Source of the DNA: Actinomycetota bacterium
GTDB lineage: Bacteria; Actinomycetota; CADDZG01; WHSQ01
Length of the DNA stretch: 14,335 nt
Direction of reading: 5' to 3'
Assembly: GCA_013695055.1 (NCBI GenBank)
Contig: JACDBF010000133.1
Coordinates: forward strand, 1 to 14,335
Shown: piece by piece, positions 1 to 7,367 of the stretch
How the letters are laid out: every line of letters begins with the position of its first letter
How positions within the stretch are numbered: the first letter of the stretch is position 1
Translations under genes and position numbers: made by a program
Notes under the pieces: generated by a model
The model's database searches: none
What the model was told of the DNA's origin: nothing
What the model saw: the letters and a program-made list of their open reading frames with translations, nothing else

Positions 1-312
1 GATCTCTGAAAGCTGGGAATAGGTCGTCTCGAGACCGTCTGTGTGATCGATCGTCACGGCGAGAACGCCCGCGACGGGGCCCGCAAACGTGACGATGCCC
101 GGCGCCGCGGCGCGGACTTGCGCGCCCGGCATCACCACATAGTCGATCCCGCGGTGGCCGGAGCCCCACTCGCCGGCAGGGGCTTGGAAATACCGGGAGA
201 TCGTGCTGTCCAAAGGAGGTGCAAGCCAAGGCGCGGCGGTCGCGTCGGCCTGTCCCGCAGGCCCGAAGAGCGCAGCGATCAAGGCAGAGGCAAGGAGTGA
301 GCGCGTCCGCAT
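1..312 (-). CDS. Secreted M23-family metallopeptidase, N-terminal part (cut by window edge)
   Basis: Reading the minus strand from ATG at 312 gives 104 codons open to base 1, so the gene runs off the left edge. Residues 1-25 form a signal peptide: a charged start (MRTR), a hydrophobic core rich in Leu/Ala, and a small-residue stretch before ATAAPW. From about residue 37 the sequence fits a LytM/M23 fold. A serine/aromatic entry (ISRYF) precedes GSGHRGIDY, whose His53 and Asp57 match the HxxxD zinc-ligand pair. VRAAAPGIVTFAG follows, the usual strand after the first ligands. The second half of the site (HxH) lies outside the window. The family cleaves peptidoglycan cross-bridges or acts as a regulator of amidases. 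The gene is divergent from the MFS permease, and a CRP-like palindrome lies 35 bases before its start. No clear Shine-Dalgarno is seen. Family assignment is secure; substrate is unknown. Confidence 0.85.
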   Translation of the reverse strand, partial: MRTRSLLASALIAALFGPAGQADATAAPWLAPPLDSTISRYFQAPAGEWGSGHRGIDYVVMPGAQVRAAAPGIVTFAGPVAGVLAVTIDHTDGLETTYSQLSEI

Positions 313-346
313 TCGAGAGACGGTGCACGGCCGGCGAGACGAGGAC

Positions 347-362
347 AGTGACGCTCGTCACA
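347..362. promoter_or_regulatory. CRP/GlxR-like operator between divergent M23 and MFS genes
   Basis: The minus strand reads TGTGACGAGCGTCACT. This matches TGTGA-N6-TCACA at nine of ten conserved positions and contains the perfect arms GTGAC (348-352) and GTCAC (357-361). It lies 34 bases before the peptidase start and 78 bases before the chosen MFS start, a sensible place for a regulator of either gene. CRP-family proteins of actinobacteria (GlxR, mycobacterial Crp) use this motif, and some cell-wall hydrolase genes are among their known targets. A single site in one window can arise by chance. Confidence 0.45.
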
Positions 363-440
363 GAAGTTAAGGCTATGGAGTGCCGGCTGCATCGAAAGCG
401 CGGGCACGTGGTGCGCCGGCCGTCATCGTACGATCCGGCG

Positions 441-1601
441 ATGTCTCCGGAGGTGCGGCGCGCGCTGATTGCGGTGTTTGTCGCCCGCACAGGCGCCAAC
501 GGCGGCTTGCGGATCGTGTACCCCTTTCTTCCCGCCATCGCGCGAGGTCTCGGAGTACCGATCGGCGCGCTCGCAAGTCTCGTCGCCTTGCGAAACCTCG
601 GCGGCGTCACTACTCCTATCGTTGCACGCGCGGCAGAAGCATGGGGGCGACGCCGGCTGATGCTCGCGGCCATGATGTCGATCACCGTCGGATGCGCTCT
701 CAGCGCGGGAGCGAGCTCTCTGATGATTGCGGGAGTGGGCATCGTGCTCGTGGGCATCGCGAAGCCCACCTTCGACGTGTCCATGCAGTCCTGGTTCAGC
801 GACCGCGTTCCTTACCAGGAGCGCGGCAGGGTCTTCGGTATCACCGAGCTGACGTGGTCGGTTGCTCTCTTGGCGACCGTGCCTCTTTCGGGTTTGCTGA
901 TCGAGCTCACATCGTGGCGCGCGCCCTTCGTGCTCACAGCCATTTTCGCCGCGATTGGTACCGTCGCCATCTTTCTCGGTATCTCCTCCGACGTCCCTCA
1001 CCACCACGTCGCGCGCCCGCTCGAGATGACCGGGCCGCGGGCCCGAATGCTGGCAAGCGTTCTTCTCTGGAGCGCGGCGGCCGAGATTCCGTTCATCGTG
1101 TACGGACGCTGGCTGGAAGAGGTCTTTGGTCTCTCGGTTACCGGCATTGGATTGTTCACTGTGGTAGTGGTCGTCGCCGAGCTCGCGGGCGAGGGTCTCG
1201 TGGTCGCGACAGCCGACCGGCTCGGCTTGAAATTAATGATCTATAGCGGCCTCGCTGTCTCGATTCTCGCGTACCTGTCATTTGCGGCGGTGGGGGCATC
1301 ATTGGCGCTTGCGCTTTGCGTCGTGAGCCTTTGGATAGTCGCTTTCGAGGTGACCATCGTTGCAACGATCCCCTTCGTCAGCGAGCTGGCGGTTGAGTCC
1401 CGGGATCGTCTGCTCTCTCTTCTGTCCGTGGCGATCGCTCTGGGGAGAGGCGGAGGCGCCGTGGTCGCGCTCGCTCTCTACGAATCCGGGGGCATGACTC
1501 TTGCGGGTCTCAGCTCGGCGGGGCTTGCGGTTCTCTCAGGCCTGCTCATCGTGCGCATCGAGGATCCTCAAAGCCGGGAGCCCTCCGTCTCCACAAAGTA
1601 G
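441..1601 (+). CDS. MFS-type transporter (12 TM, substrate unknown)
   Basis: The product has 386 residues, a normal size for a 12-helix major facilitator. Hydrophobic helices run almost without interruption from residue 8 to 371. A short cytoplasmic loop at about 183-202 (PHHHVARPLEM) separates the two six-helix halves. The motif-A loop between helices 2 and 3 is visible as AEAWGRRRLML (65-75). A weaker copy in the second half is ADRLGLKLM (258-266). RVPYQERGRVFG (122-133) is the loop after helix 4. I chose ATG 441 because the hydrophobic fold starts directly after it and a TACGAT box lies six bases upstream, consistent with a leaderless mRNA. ATG 375 would add 22 residues rich in Arg, His and Lys without membrane character. 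The C-terminus converges with the hydrolase, leaving 14 bases between stop codons. No substrate-specific signature was recognised, and the neighbours do not indicate one. Confidence 0.85.
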   Translation: MSPEVRRALIAVFVARTGANGGLRIVYPFLPAIARGLGVPIGALASLVALRNLGGVTTPIVARAAEAWGRRRLMLAAMMSITVGCALSAGASSLMIAGVGIVLVGIAKPTFDVSMQSWFSDRVPYQERGRVFGITELTWSVALLATVPLSGLLIELTSWRAPFVLTAIFAAIGTVAIFLGISSDVPHHHVARPLEMTGPRARMLASVLLWSAAAEIPFIVYGRWLEEVFGLSVTGIGLFTVVVVVAELAGEGLVVATADRLGLKLMIYSGLAVSILAYLSFAAVGASLALALCVVSLWIVAFEVTIVATIPFVSELAVESRDRLLSLLSVAIALGRGGGAVVALALYESGGMTLAGLSSAGLAVLSGLLIVRIEDPQSREPSVSTK

Positions 1602-1615
1602 GGATCGGATAGAGC

Positions 1616-2419
1616 TCATGAGCCTTCCTCCTTCCGAAGCTCCTCGCACGCGCCGGCGACGCCGTCGGGAAGGGTGCCGTTCAATGCCCGGGCCATCAAT
1701 CCCAAAGCCAAAGGATCGAAGAGAAGCTCACCGTGGCCGGCGCGCGCGTTCGCGCACGCATCTTGCAAGCTCACGTTACGCGCGCCTTCTAGCCGGGCGG
1801 AGTCGGGGGGCGTAACGAGTTGGTCGCGTTCGGTCCAGATGCTCGTGTACTGCGGGTCTCCGGGAGTCTCGTCGCCCGAGTTCAACTCCGACAAGAAGGC
1901 CGACCCCGGCCGAAGCTGCCGGCACGCACCCGTGCACAGAGACGGGTTCAGCTCAGCGGCAACGGATGCGATTTGGGCTCCGTGATTGGGCGCTCCCAAG
2001 AGCACGACGCGACGAACCGGGAGGCGGTCCGCGTTCGCGCCTAGAAACGCCCTCACGACGACTCCTCCTGCCGAGAAGCCTACGATGTCGACTGGAGACG
2101 AACCGAGATCCTCGACGACGGTCCTCAAATAGGCCGCCGAGCGGGCGATGCTCCCACGGCCCAAGTCCGGGAGCCTTACCGGCACGACCATGCGTCCCTC
2201 CGCGCGCAGCCGCGCGGCGATGGCCGAGACGGTGTCGGTTGTCCCGTTGTAACCGGGGACCACGACGACCGGCGCCGGCAGCCCCACCGTCGTCTCTAAC
2301 CGGCGCGCTCTCTCCGGCTCCCGTTGCACGATTCCGAACAAGACAACAGCGCCGATAATCGGTATGACGCCGAGGCCGATGGCAAGGCGACGCATACGGT
2401 TGGAAGTCATAGCAGCCAT
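1616..2419 (-). CDS. Membrane-anchored alpha/beta hydrolase (lipase/esterase type)
   Basis: The product has 267 residues. An N-terminal helix at about 12-31, after MRR, looks like an uncleaved signal anchor, placing the enzyme outside the membrane. The catalytic core starts at about 49 with PVVVVPGYNG, the oxyanion-loop strand. The nucleophile elbow is GFSAGG with Ser116. LLGAPNHG (140-147) is the conserved strand of class-2 lipases. Asp199 (ERDQ) and His229 (AGHGEL) are placed to complete the triad. Cys162 and Cys166 probably form a disulfide in the lid region. This arrangement matches PF01674-like triacylglycerol lipases and esterases of actinobacteria. Start ATG 2419 has AAGG about 10 bases upstream; ATG 2410 is an equally possible in-frame start. 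A longer reading would overlap the divergent carbamate kinase and is unlikely. The natural substrate is unknown. Confidence 0.85.
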   Translation of the reverse strand: MAAMTSNRMRRLAIGLGVIPIIGAVVLFGIVQREPERARRLETTVGLPAPVVVVPGYNGTTDTVSAIAARLRAEGRMVVPVRLPDLGRGSIARSAAYLRTVVEDLGSSPVDIVGFSAGGVVVRAFLGANADRLPVRRVVLLGAPNHGAQIASVAAELNPSLCTGACRQLRPGSAFLSELNSGDETPGDPQYTSIWTERDQLVTPPDSARLEGARNVSLQDACANARAGHGELLFDPLALGLMARALNGTLPDGVAGACEELRKEEGS

Positions 2420-2428
2420 TGTGAGAGC

Positions 2429-2441
2429 CTTGAACTTCAAG
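2429..2441. repeat. 13-base palindrome in divergent intergenic region
   Basis: CTTGAA-C-TTCAAG is a perfect inverted repeat, 10 bases before the hydrolase start and about 60 bases before the carbamate kinase start. It could be an operator for one or both genes. Nothing else supports this, and it may be chance. Confidence 0.3.
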
Positions 2442-2502
2442 CGCGCTCCCGGTCGCAAGGCCGCGCCGCCTTTCTTGCGCGCGGTGGCACTAGGATTTCC
2501 GG

Positions 2503-3516
2503 ATGAGGAGTGAGGCAATCAACGATGAGGCGGCCGAGGACTCGGCCCCTCTCGTGGTGGCTCTGGGCGGAAACGCCATCTCCCGAGCCGGCGACAAACC
2601 GTCGGTAGCCGCCCAGTTCGAACGCATGAGGGCCACGGTTGATCACCTCCTGCCGGTGATCGCGTCGGGGGACCGCCGCATGGTCATCACTCACGGCAAC
2701 GGCCCCCAAGTCGGGAATATCCTGTTGCGGTCGGATCTCGCCGCCGAAGCCGGCGAGCTGCCGAGGCTCCCGATCGACTCGGCCGTGGCCGACACGCAAG
2801 GCGCGATGGGCTACATGATTCAACAGTGCCTCGCCAACGCGCTATGGGAGTCCGGGATTCAGATTCCGGTTGCGACGGTCATCACTCAGGTGCTGGTAGA
2901 TGACGACGATCCCGCGTTCGACGACCCAACTAAACCGATAGGGCGCTTCTACCCCCAAGAGGAAGTCTCCGAGCTTCGCAAGCACGGATGGGCGATGAAG
3001 AAAGACACACAAGGTCGCGGGTGGCGACGGGTCATCGCTTCGCCACAGCCCCGTGAGATCCTCGAGCAGCCCGTCATCGAAGAGCTCGTGCGAGCGGGCG
3101 TTCTCGTAATCGCCTGCGGGGGCGGGGGCATCCCCGTCGTGAGCGATACGTCCGGCGCGCTAAAGGGGGCCGAAGCGGTGATCGACAAGGACTCTGCCTC
3201 GGCCTTGCTCGCGTCGGGCCTGGGGGCATCGACCTTCGCCGTCCTTACCGAGGTCGATCGCGTCAGCTTGAGATTTGGAAAGCCCGACGAGGAGGCGCTC
3301 GACGAGGTAAGCGCCGCATCTCTGGGGCACTTCGATTCAGAAGGCCACTTCCCGCCCGGCTCGATGGGCCCGAAGGTCCGGGCCGTCATCTCTTTCATCG
3401 AGGGGGGCGGGAAGAGAGCCATCATCACGTCACCTGAATGCTTCGAGAAAGCCCTCGCCGGCCGCGCCGGGACGCACGTGGTCGACGAGATATCAGACGA
3501 CTCCGTGGACGCCTAA
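2503..3516 (+). CDS. arcC: Carbamate kinase
   Basis: The product has 337 residues; the family is usually about 310, and the extra length is an acidic N-terminal tail of about 14 residues. The enzyme transfers phosphate between carbamoyl phosphate and ADP in the cytoplasm, normally yielding ATP from arginine, agmatine or purine-ring breakdown. Diagnostic blocks are all present: VVALGGNAI (18-26), HGNGPQVG (64-71), DTQGAMGYMIQQ (97-108), TKPIGRFY (143-150), GGGGIPVV (206-213), VIDKDSAS (226-233) and SMGPKVRA (287-294). All belong to the amino-acid kinase fold. The gene stands alone: no arginine deiminase or ornithine carbamoyltransferase is seen on either side, so the carbamoyl-phosphate source is not shown here. 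The box TAGGAT ends six bases before ATG. It can be read either as a leaderless -10 or as an AGGA Shine-Dalgarno, and both support this start. A short hairpin with a T-run follows the stop. Confidence 0.95.
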   Translation: MRSEAINDEAAEDSAPLVVALGGNAISRAGDKPSVAAQFERMRATVDHLLPVIASGDRRMVITHGNGPQVGNILLRSDLAAEAGELPRLPIDSAVADTQGAMGYMIQQCLANALWESGIQIPVATVITQVLVDDDDPAFDDPTKPIGRFYPQEEVSELRKHGWAMKKDTQGRGWRRVIASPQPREILEQPVIEELVRAGVLVIACGGGGIPVVSDTSGALKGAEAVIDKDSASALLASGLGASTFAVLTEVDRVSLRFGKPDEEALDEVSAASLGHFDSEGHFPPGSMGPKVRAVISFIEGGGKRAIITSPECFEKALAGRAGTHVVDEISDDSVDA

Positions 3517-3536
3517 TCCGTATGACCGGGTAGGCG

Positions 3537-5348
3537 CTATTGGACTGGGGAACCCTCCCCTTTTACGCCACGCCGTCCGCCGGGCAACCGCACCGAGATG
3601 GAGCGGCCGCCGGCCACGACCTGGTCGAGCGTCGTTGCATCATCGGCTTTGATTCTGCGGCCGAGGCGCAGGTTCACGCCGAGGCGATCGTTGGTGGCCT
3701 CGTTCGCCATCTTGTCCAGCAAATCGTCGAACGATGTCGCCTTGCCGACGATTCCGGGGTGATGACCCGATCCTCCAAAGACGCGTATCTCTCCGCTCTT
3801 GTGAGCGTCGCGCGGGACGCGCACCGACAGCGTTCTGATCTCTTGATCAAGGCCTTCGTCGTAGGGGTTGAGGATGGCCCGCAGATCGATCCTGTCGCCG
3901 GGATGGACGCGGATGCGGCGCGTCTTCTCGAAGCGGCTGCCGTCAACGGACACCAGCACCTTTGAGATCTTGTATTGCTTGACGGTGTCCCTCACCGTCA
4001 CTTCCTCGAAGTCCACGCCGGTGAACTCGATGTCCTCGTAGCCCTGGTAATAGAGCCTGTCGATCATGTGCAGATACTCGTGGGTGATCTCGAACGGGAG
4101 ATCGTAGGTGCTGGATGCAAGGTTGGAGCGATGAACCTCCCAAGGCGATCCGTCGGCCCTGGTTCCCGTGACCGTCCATCGGATCTCCCCGCTGCCCTCG
4201 CTGTACTGATCCATCGCGCTGATGACGCCCAGGTACTCGTGATACCAGGAGATGAACGGCACCACTTCGGAGACGACCGCGTCCGTGTGACCCTCGTCGG
4301 TTCTGCCCGTGTTCTGGGCGATCGTCGTCGAGTCGATCGGAATCGTGGTGAGGGGCTGTCCGAGATCGGCTCTTATCCCGGCGAAGCGGTCCTGATCGAC
4401 CGTGCCAACGTTGCCCTCCACGGTTGCAAGCTTGAAACCTCCAAAGACCGGATCGGGAACCACGGTGAGGGCGTTGGCCGCGTTCGCTCCAAGCGTCGTC
4501 TTTCCCTCGAACGAGAAGGGATGACCAAAGGCGACCGCAAAGCCGTCGCATATGAACGTCGTCGTGCCGATGCCCGCATAAGTGATGTCTCCATAGGAGA
4601 AGGCGGCTGCAAAGTTGCCGCCCGGCTGGATGTCCGATGCATCCGCGGCGGCTTCTGCGCTGGCCGACGCGCCCGAGTAGAGATGCACCGCAAAGCCCCT
4701 GCGGTTCATCATCTTCTGAAGCCTCTGAAGCGCCCTAGTGCTTCCCCCCGATACGCTGACCGGGGTTTTTAGACGCGTGAACGAGTCGGCCATCTCCTCG
4801 GAGGAGCGGCCCGTGGCGCGCGCCACGGTCCGCTTCATGCTGGAGGTTAGGCGCACCTTCGAGGGGAGCGCTCGCTGCGCCGCTGCCGAGCCGGACGCGT
4901 AGTCGAGGATCGCGGCCATGTCCTCTGCCGCCGTTAGCCCGATCACATGCGACGGCCCGAAGCTGAAGCTCCAGGCGACCGCTCCAACCAGCTTTTCCTC
5001 TCCTCCGTCGGTAACGTAGACGGGCGATCCCGACATGCCGGCCCATACGCCGCCGACCTGATCGATCGCGGGGCTATGCACCTCGGCGATCACCAGATCC
5101 CGGCCCGGAAGAATCGCATCCGGGTAGACGCCCAGGATCTCAGCATCGAACTCATCGGGGGTCGTGCCCTTTGACACCGTGAGACCGGTGCCCATCATCC
5201 CGGCCCGCACGTCCGCCACCGGCATGATCGAGGGGCAGTCGCCGGGAGCACCTCCGGCGGGGGACGCCGTTAAGCTCGCAAGCAGGGTGAGGGCCACGCC
5301 CGCAGTCGCTCCGCGCCTTGCCCACGAACCCGAATGATGCGTGCGCAT
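3537..5348 (-). CDS. Secreted SpoIVB/S55-type serine peptidase-like protein
   Basis: The product has 603 residues. Start ATG 5348 is fixed by GGGGGAGGAACAG directly upstream (GGAGG, six-base spacing). An earlier in-frame TTG at 5366 lacks such a site. Residues 1-34 are a signal peptide (RR, then GVALTLLASLTA, cut near AGGA). Residues 50-145 match the N-terminal block of long S55-domain proteins. It contains GMMGTGLTV, then GGVWAGMSGSPVYV with Ser106 in the GMSGSP nucleophile motif, then KLVGAVAWSF. A second block has DGFAVAFGHPF (268-278), where His276 sits in the GHP context expected for the catalytic His. The C-terminal 300 residues carry a beta-rich region, including VHPGDRIDLRAIL (481-493), and no recognised domain. 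In B. subtilis SpoIVB the His motif precedes the Ser motif; here the order is reversed. The gene lies alone between convergent carbamate kinase and divergent isocitrate dehydrogenase. Role unknown; sporulation genes are not seen nearby. Confidence 0.75.
   Translation of the reverse strand: MRTHHSGSWARRGATAGVALTLLASLTASPAGGAPGDCPSIMPVADVRAGMMGTGLTVSKGTTPDEFDAEILGVYPDAILPGRDLVIAEVHSPAIDQVGGVWAGMSGSPVYVTDGGEEKLVGAVAWSFSFGPSHVIGLTAAEDMAAILDYASGSAAAQRALPSKVRLTSSMKRTVARATGRSSEEMADSFTRLKTPVSVSGGSTRALQRLQKMMNRRGFAVHLYSGASASAEAAADASDIQPGGNFAAAFSYGDITYAGIGTTTFICDGFAVAFGHPFSFEGKTTLGANAANALTVVPDPVFGGFKLATVEGNVGTVDQDRFAGIRADLGQPLTTIPIDSTTIAQNTGRTDEGHTDAVVSEVVPFISWYHEYLGVISAMDQYSEGSGEIRWTVTGTRADGSPWEVHRSNLASSTYDLPFEITHEYLHMIDRLYYQGYEDIEFTGVDFEEVTVRDTVKQYKISKVLVSVDGSRFEKTRRIRVHPGDRIDLRAILNPYDEGLDQEIRTLSVRVPRDAHKSGEIRVFGGSGHHPGIVGKATSFDDLLDKMANEATNDRLGVNLRLGRRIKADDATTLDQVVAGGRSISVRLPGGRRGVKGEGSPVQ
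3547..3564 (+). terminator. Short intrinsic terminator after carbamate kinase
   Basis: GGGGA (3547-3551), loop ACCC, TCCCC (3556-3560), then TTTT (3561-3564). The stem starts 30 bases after the carbamate kinase stop and lies inside the last codons of the convergent S55 gene. A five-base-pair GC stem with only four T is modest. Confidence 0.5.
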
Positions 5349-5370
5349 CTGTTCCTCCCCCAGCAAGGGT

Positions 5371-5383
5371 TCGCCTCAGGCGA
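5371..5383. repeat. 13-base palindrome in the S55 mRNA leader
   Basis: TCGCCT-C-AGGCGA is a perfect inverted repeat between the candidate S55 promoter and its Shine-Dalgarno. It could act as an operator or as a small leader hairpin. Function is not shown. Confidence 0.35.
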
Positions 5384-5387
5384 GCCC

Positions 5388-5409
5388 GCCCATTGTGAGC
5401 CCATTATGA
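5388..5409. repeat. Tandem 11-base direct repeat over the S55 promoter
   Basis: GCCCATTGTGA (5388-5398) is followed without a gap by GCCCATTATGA (5399-5409), differing at one base. The second copy contains the minus-strand -10 box. It also pairs with TGGGC at 5411-5415 (GCCCA-N7-TGGGC). One helical turn between copies is typical of tandem activator or repressor sites, but no regulator is identified. Confidence 0.4.
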
Positions 5410-5432
5410 CTGGGCATACATAGGACGCACAA
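5403..5432 (-). promoter_or_regulatory. Candidate promoter of the S55 gene
   Basis: On the minus strand TTGTGC (5432-5427) is followed after 18 bases by CATAAT (5408-5403), five of six matches to the -10 consensus. The start point would be near 5396, giving a leader of about 48 bases that carries the Shine-Dalgarno before ATG 5348. The -35 match is weak. Confidence 0.4.
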
Positions 5433-5464
5433 GTGAGATCAAAAGTTGCACGGCTCGCGACGAA

Positions 5465-5470
5465 TATCCT
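5465..5470 (+). promoter_or_regulatory. Candidate -10 box of the icd operon
   Basis: TATCCT lies eight bases before ATG 5479, the distance seen for leaderless actinobacterial genes. The same hexamer is the -10 candidate of the sulfolipid gene at 13895-13900. No convincing -35 was found at 16-18 bases, so this rests on the -10 box and the lack of a Shine-Dalgarno. Confidence 0.35.
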
Positions 5471-5478
5471 CACCGTTC

Positions 5479-6555
5479 ATGACCACCGTGACTTTCATCG
5501 AAGGAGACGGGATCGGCCCCGAGGTGGGGGCCGCCACCCGCCGGGTAGTGGACGCGCTCGGCGTGGACATCGACTGGGAGGAGTGCCAGGCGGGCGCCGG
5601 CGCGGTTGAGGCCCACGGCAATCCTCTGCCGCCGCAGGTGCTCGAATCGATAAGACGCAACAAAGTTGCTCTAAAGGGCCCGGTGACGACTCCGGTGGGA
5701 ACTGGTTTTCGGTCGGTCAACGTCGCCCTTCGCCAAGAGCTCGATCTCTTCGCGAGCGTGCGTCCCTGCAAGCTCTTGCCTGCGGTTCCCTCGCGCTTTC
5801 CTTCCCTTGACCTCGTGGTTGTGCGCGAGAACACCGAGGACCTGTATGAGGGTATCGAATTCGAAATGGGATCGAAGGAAATCGTTAAGCTGCGCGGTCA
5901 CCTCAAGTACATATATGGCTATGCACTGGCCAGAGATGCAGGCGTGTCGGTCAAGCCGATCTCGGTCACGGCGACAAAGGAGATCGTGAGGTTCGCTTTC
6001 GACTACGCAAAGACCAACAGGAGACGCAAGGTCACTCTGGGTCATAAGGCGAACATAATGAAGTTCTCCGACGGATTGTGGCTCGATACCGGGTTGCAGA
6101 TAACTGAGAGCTATCGAGACGTCGGCTTCGAAGCCGTTCAGGTTGACGAGCTGGCGATGAGGCTTGCGTCGCAACCGGACGATCTCGACGTGATCGTCCT
6201 GCCCAATCTGTACGGTGACATCATCTCTGACCTGTGCGCGGGCCTGATCGGGGGCCTCGGCTTCGCTCCGGGGATGAATTTCGGCAGGGAGCACGCGGTC
6301 TTCGAGCCCACGCACGGCTCAGCCCCCGACATCGCGGGGAAAGGACTTGCGAATCCGATAGCCATGATCCTGTCGGCGGAGCTCATGCTGCGCCACCTCA
6401 ACCGCGCAGGGGCGGCGGAGCGCCTCATGCGCGCCCTGCGCCGGTCACTCGAAGAGGGTCGGGTAAAGACGGCCGACATGAGGCCTGAGGGGAAGCCATC
6501 CACAACGGAAGAGGTAGCCGATTCGCTCATAGCGGCGATCGAGGGAGACCAATGA
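5479..6555 (+). CDS. icd: NAD-type isocitrate dehydrogenase (beta-decarboxylating family)
   Basis: The product has 358 residues. It oxidises and decarboxylates a 2-hydroxy-dicarboxylate, most likely isocitrate to 2-oxoglutarate in the TCA cycle. The substrate block GPVTTPVGTGFRSVNV carries Ser79, Asn81 and Arg85 in the isocitrate pattern, not the Glu/Leu pattern of isopropylmalate enzymes. Arg95 and Arg116 bind substrate, Tyr123 (EDLYEG) and Lys190 (HKANIMKF) are catalytic, and Asp223, Asp247 and Asp251 bind the metal. The cofactor loop HGSAPDIAG has Asp284-Ile285 where NADP enzymes of the E. coli type have Lys-Tyr, so NAD is predicted. Start ATG 5479 is preceded by TATCCT with eight bases between and no Shine-Dalgarno, suggesting a leaderless transcript. 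A TTG at 5446 would extend the protein beyond the conserved beginning. The stop overlaps the start of the acetyltransferase. Isopropylmalate or homoisocitrate dehydrogenase is less likely. Confidence 0.9.
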   Translation: MTTVTFIEGDGIGPEVGAATRRVVDALGVDIDWEECQAGAGAVEAHGNPLPPQVLESIRRNKVALKGPVTTPVGTGFRSVNVALRQELDLFASVRPCKLLPAVPSRFPSLDLVVVRENTEDLYEGIEFEMGSKEIVKLRGHLKYIYGYALARDAGVSVKPISVTATKEIVRFAFDYAKTNRRRKVTLGHKANIMKFSDGLWLDTGLQITESYRDVGFEAVQVDELAMRLASQPDDLDVIVLPNLYGDIISDLCAGLIGGLGFAPGMNFGREHAVFEPTHGSAPDIAGKGLANPIAMILSAELMLRHLNRAGAAERLMRALRRSLEEGRVKTADMRPEGKPSTTEEVADSLIAAIEGDQ

Positions 6556-7355
6556 ACGAGCGGGAGCGCATCATCGATTTTCTGCAAGCGCTCGAAGAAG
6601 GAACCAGCGCACATCGAGAAAGCTTTGAATGGGGCACGGTCTTCTCTCATCCTCGCTTCCACCGGGTATGGGATCTGAACTACCTGCGAGTCGAGGGGGC
6701 CCCCGACGTCACGGCCGAGGAGCTTGTCGGGGAGGCGGACCGTGTGCAGAGCGCCGCCGGCCTCGCCCACCGCAAGGTAGTCATCGACGATGAAGAGCTC
6801 GGAAGTCGCTTGGCTCCGGAGTTCAAGGGGGTCGGCTGGCAGGTCGCTCGACTGCTTATGCTGGCGCACCACCGGCCCCCAGACCGTCGCCCGGAGCAGT
6901 CGGCCGACGAGCTTTCCCTCGCCGAGGCAAAGCTGGTGCGCGAGAGATTCTTGCGGCAAGACCCGTCCATTGCAAAGGATGAGATCTCGATCGAGCAACT
7001 GCGCGACCAAGCCGAGGTGGTAGTGGATGCGGTCCGAGCGCGCTTCTTCGGCGCGCGCGTCGACGGAAGAGTCGCCTCCATGTGCGAGCTCTACAGTGAC
7101 GGTTCGACCGCGCAGATAGAGGCCGTCATCACCTTGGAAGAGCATCGCGGCCTGGGTCTCGCCCGGGCCGTCGTCTTGCGGGCTCTCAACGAGGCGAACC
7201 GAGCCGGTCACGATTTCGTGTTCCTGCTCGCCGATGACGACGACTGGCCCAAGCACCTCTACACCAAGCTCGGCTTCGACGAGGTCGGCCGCGCCTATGA
7301 CTTCACTCTTCCTCCGTCAAAGACCGATTCCCCCTCCGCGGTCGGGCCCGGCTAG
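6552..7355 (+). CDS. GNAT-family N-acetyltransferase
   Basis: The product has 267 residues. Its ATG overlaps the icd stop in ATGA, so the two are translationally coupled. Residues 1-150 form a divergent N-terminal half that may be a second, degenerate GNAT lobe (FSHPRFHRVWDLNYLRV is typical of two-lobed family members). The catalytic lobe is about 155-252. Motif A is AVITLEEHRGLGLARAVV with the acetyl-CoA pyrophosphate loop HRGLGLA (198-204). Motif B follows as FLLADDDDWPKHLYTKLGF, in which Tyr237 and the LGF turn are the usual GNAT ending. An acetyl group goes from acetyl-CoA to an unknown amine or protein lysine. Coupling to isocitrate dehydrogenase makes a central-metabolism link conceivable but not shown. 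The C-terminal 13 residues are a disordered tail. Confidence 0.85.
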   Translation: MNERERIIDFLQALEEGTSAHRESFEWGTVFSHPRFHRVWDLNYLRVEGAPDVTAEELVGEADRVQSAAGLAHRKVVIDDEELGSRLAPEFKGVGWQVARLLMLAHHRPPDRRPEQSADELSLAEAKLVRERFLRQDPSIAKDEISIEQLRDQAEVVVDAVRARFFGARVDGRVASMCELYSDGSTAQIEAVITLEEHRGLGLARAVVLRALNEANRAGHDFVFLLADDDDWPKHLYTKLGFDEVGRAYDFTLPPSKTDSPSAVGPG

Positions 7356-7367
7356 AGTCGCCAGGAC

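Noticed and set aside
380..1246. Plus-strand open frame (288 codons) in another frame of the MFS gene
   Set aside because: Arg/Ser-rich product without hydrophobic pattern; the MFS frame explains the region.
1614..1623. Palindrome GCTCATGAGC at the convergent stops of the MFS and hydrolase genes
   Set aside because: Ten bases, no loop and no T-run; too short to call a terminator or site.
3975..4772. Plus-strand open frame (265 codons) opposite the S55 gene
   Set aside because: Antisense to a gene with signal peptide, ribosome site and conserved motifs; the product shows no domain.
5479..6555. 3-isopropylmalate dehydrogenase
   Set aside because: The substrate loop has the Ser79/Asn81/Arg85 isocitrate pattern and no leu genes are nearby.
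6138..7256. Long minus-strand open frame (372 codons) across icd and the acetyltransferase
   Set aside because: It lies wholly antisense to two well-supported genes, has no family features and its composition is that of a mirrored GC-rich frame.
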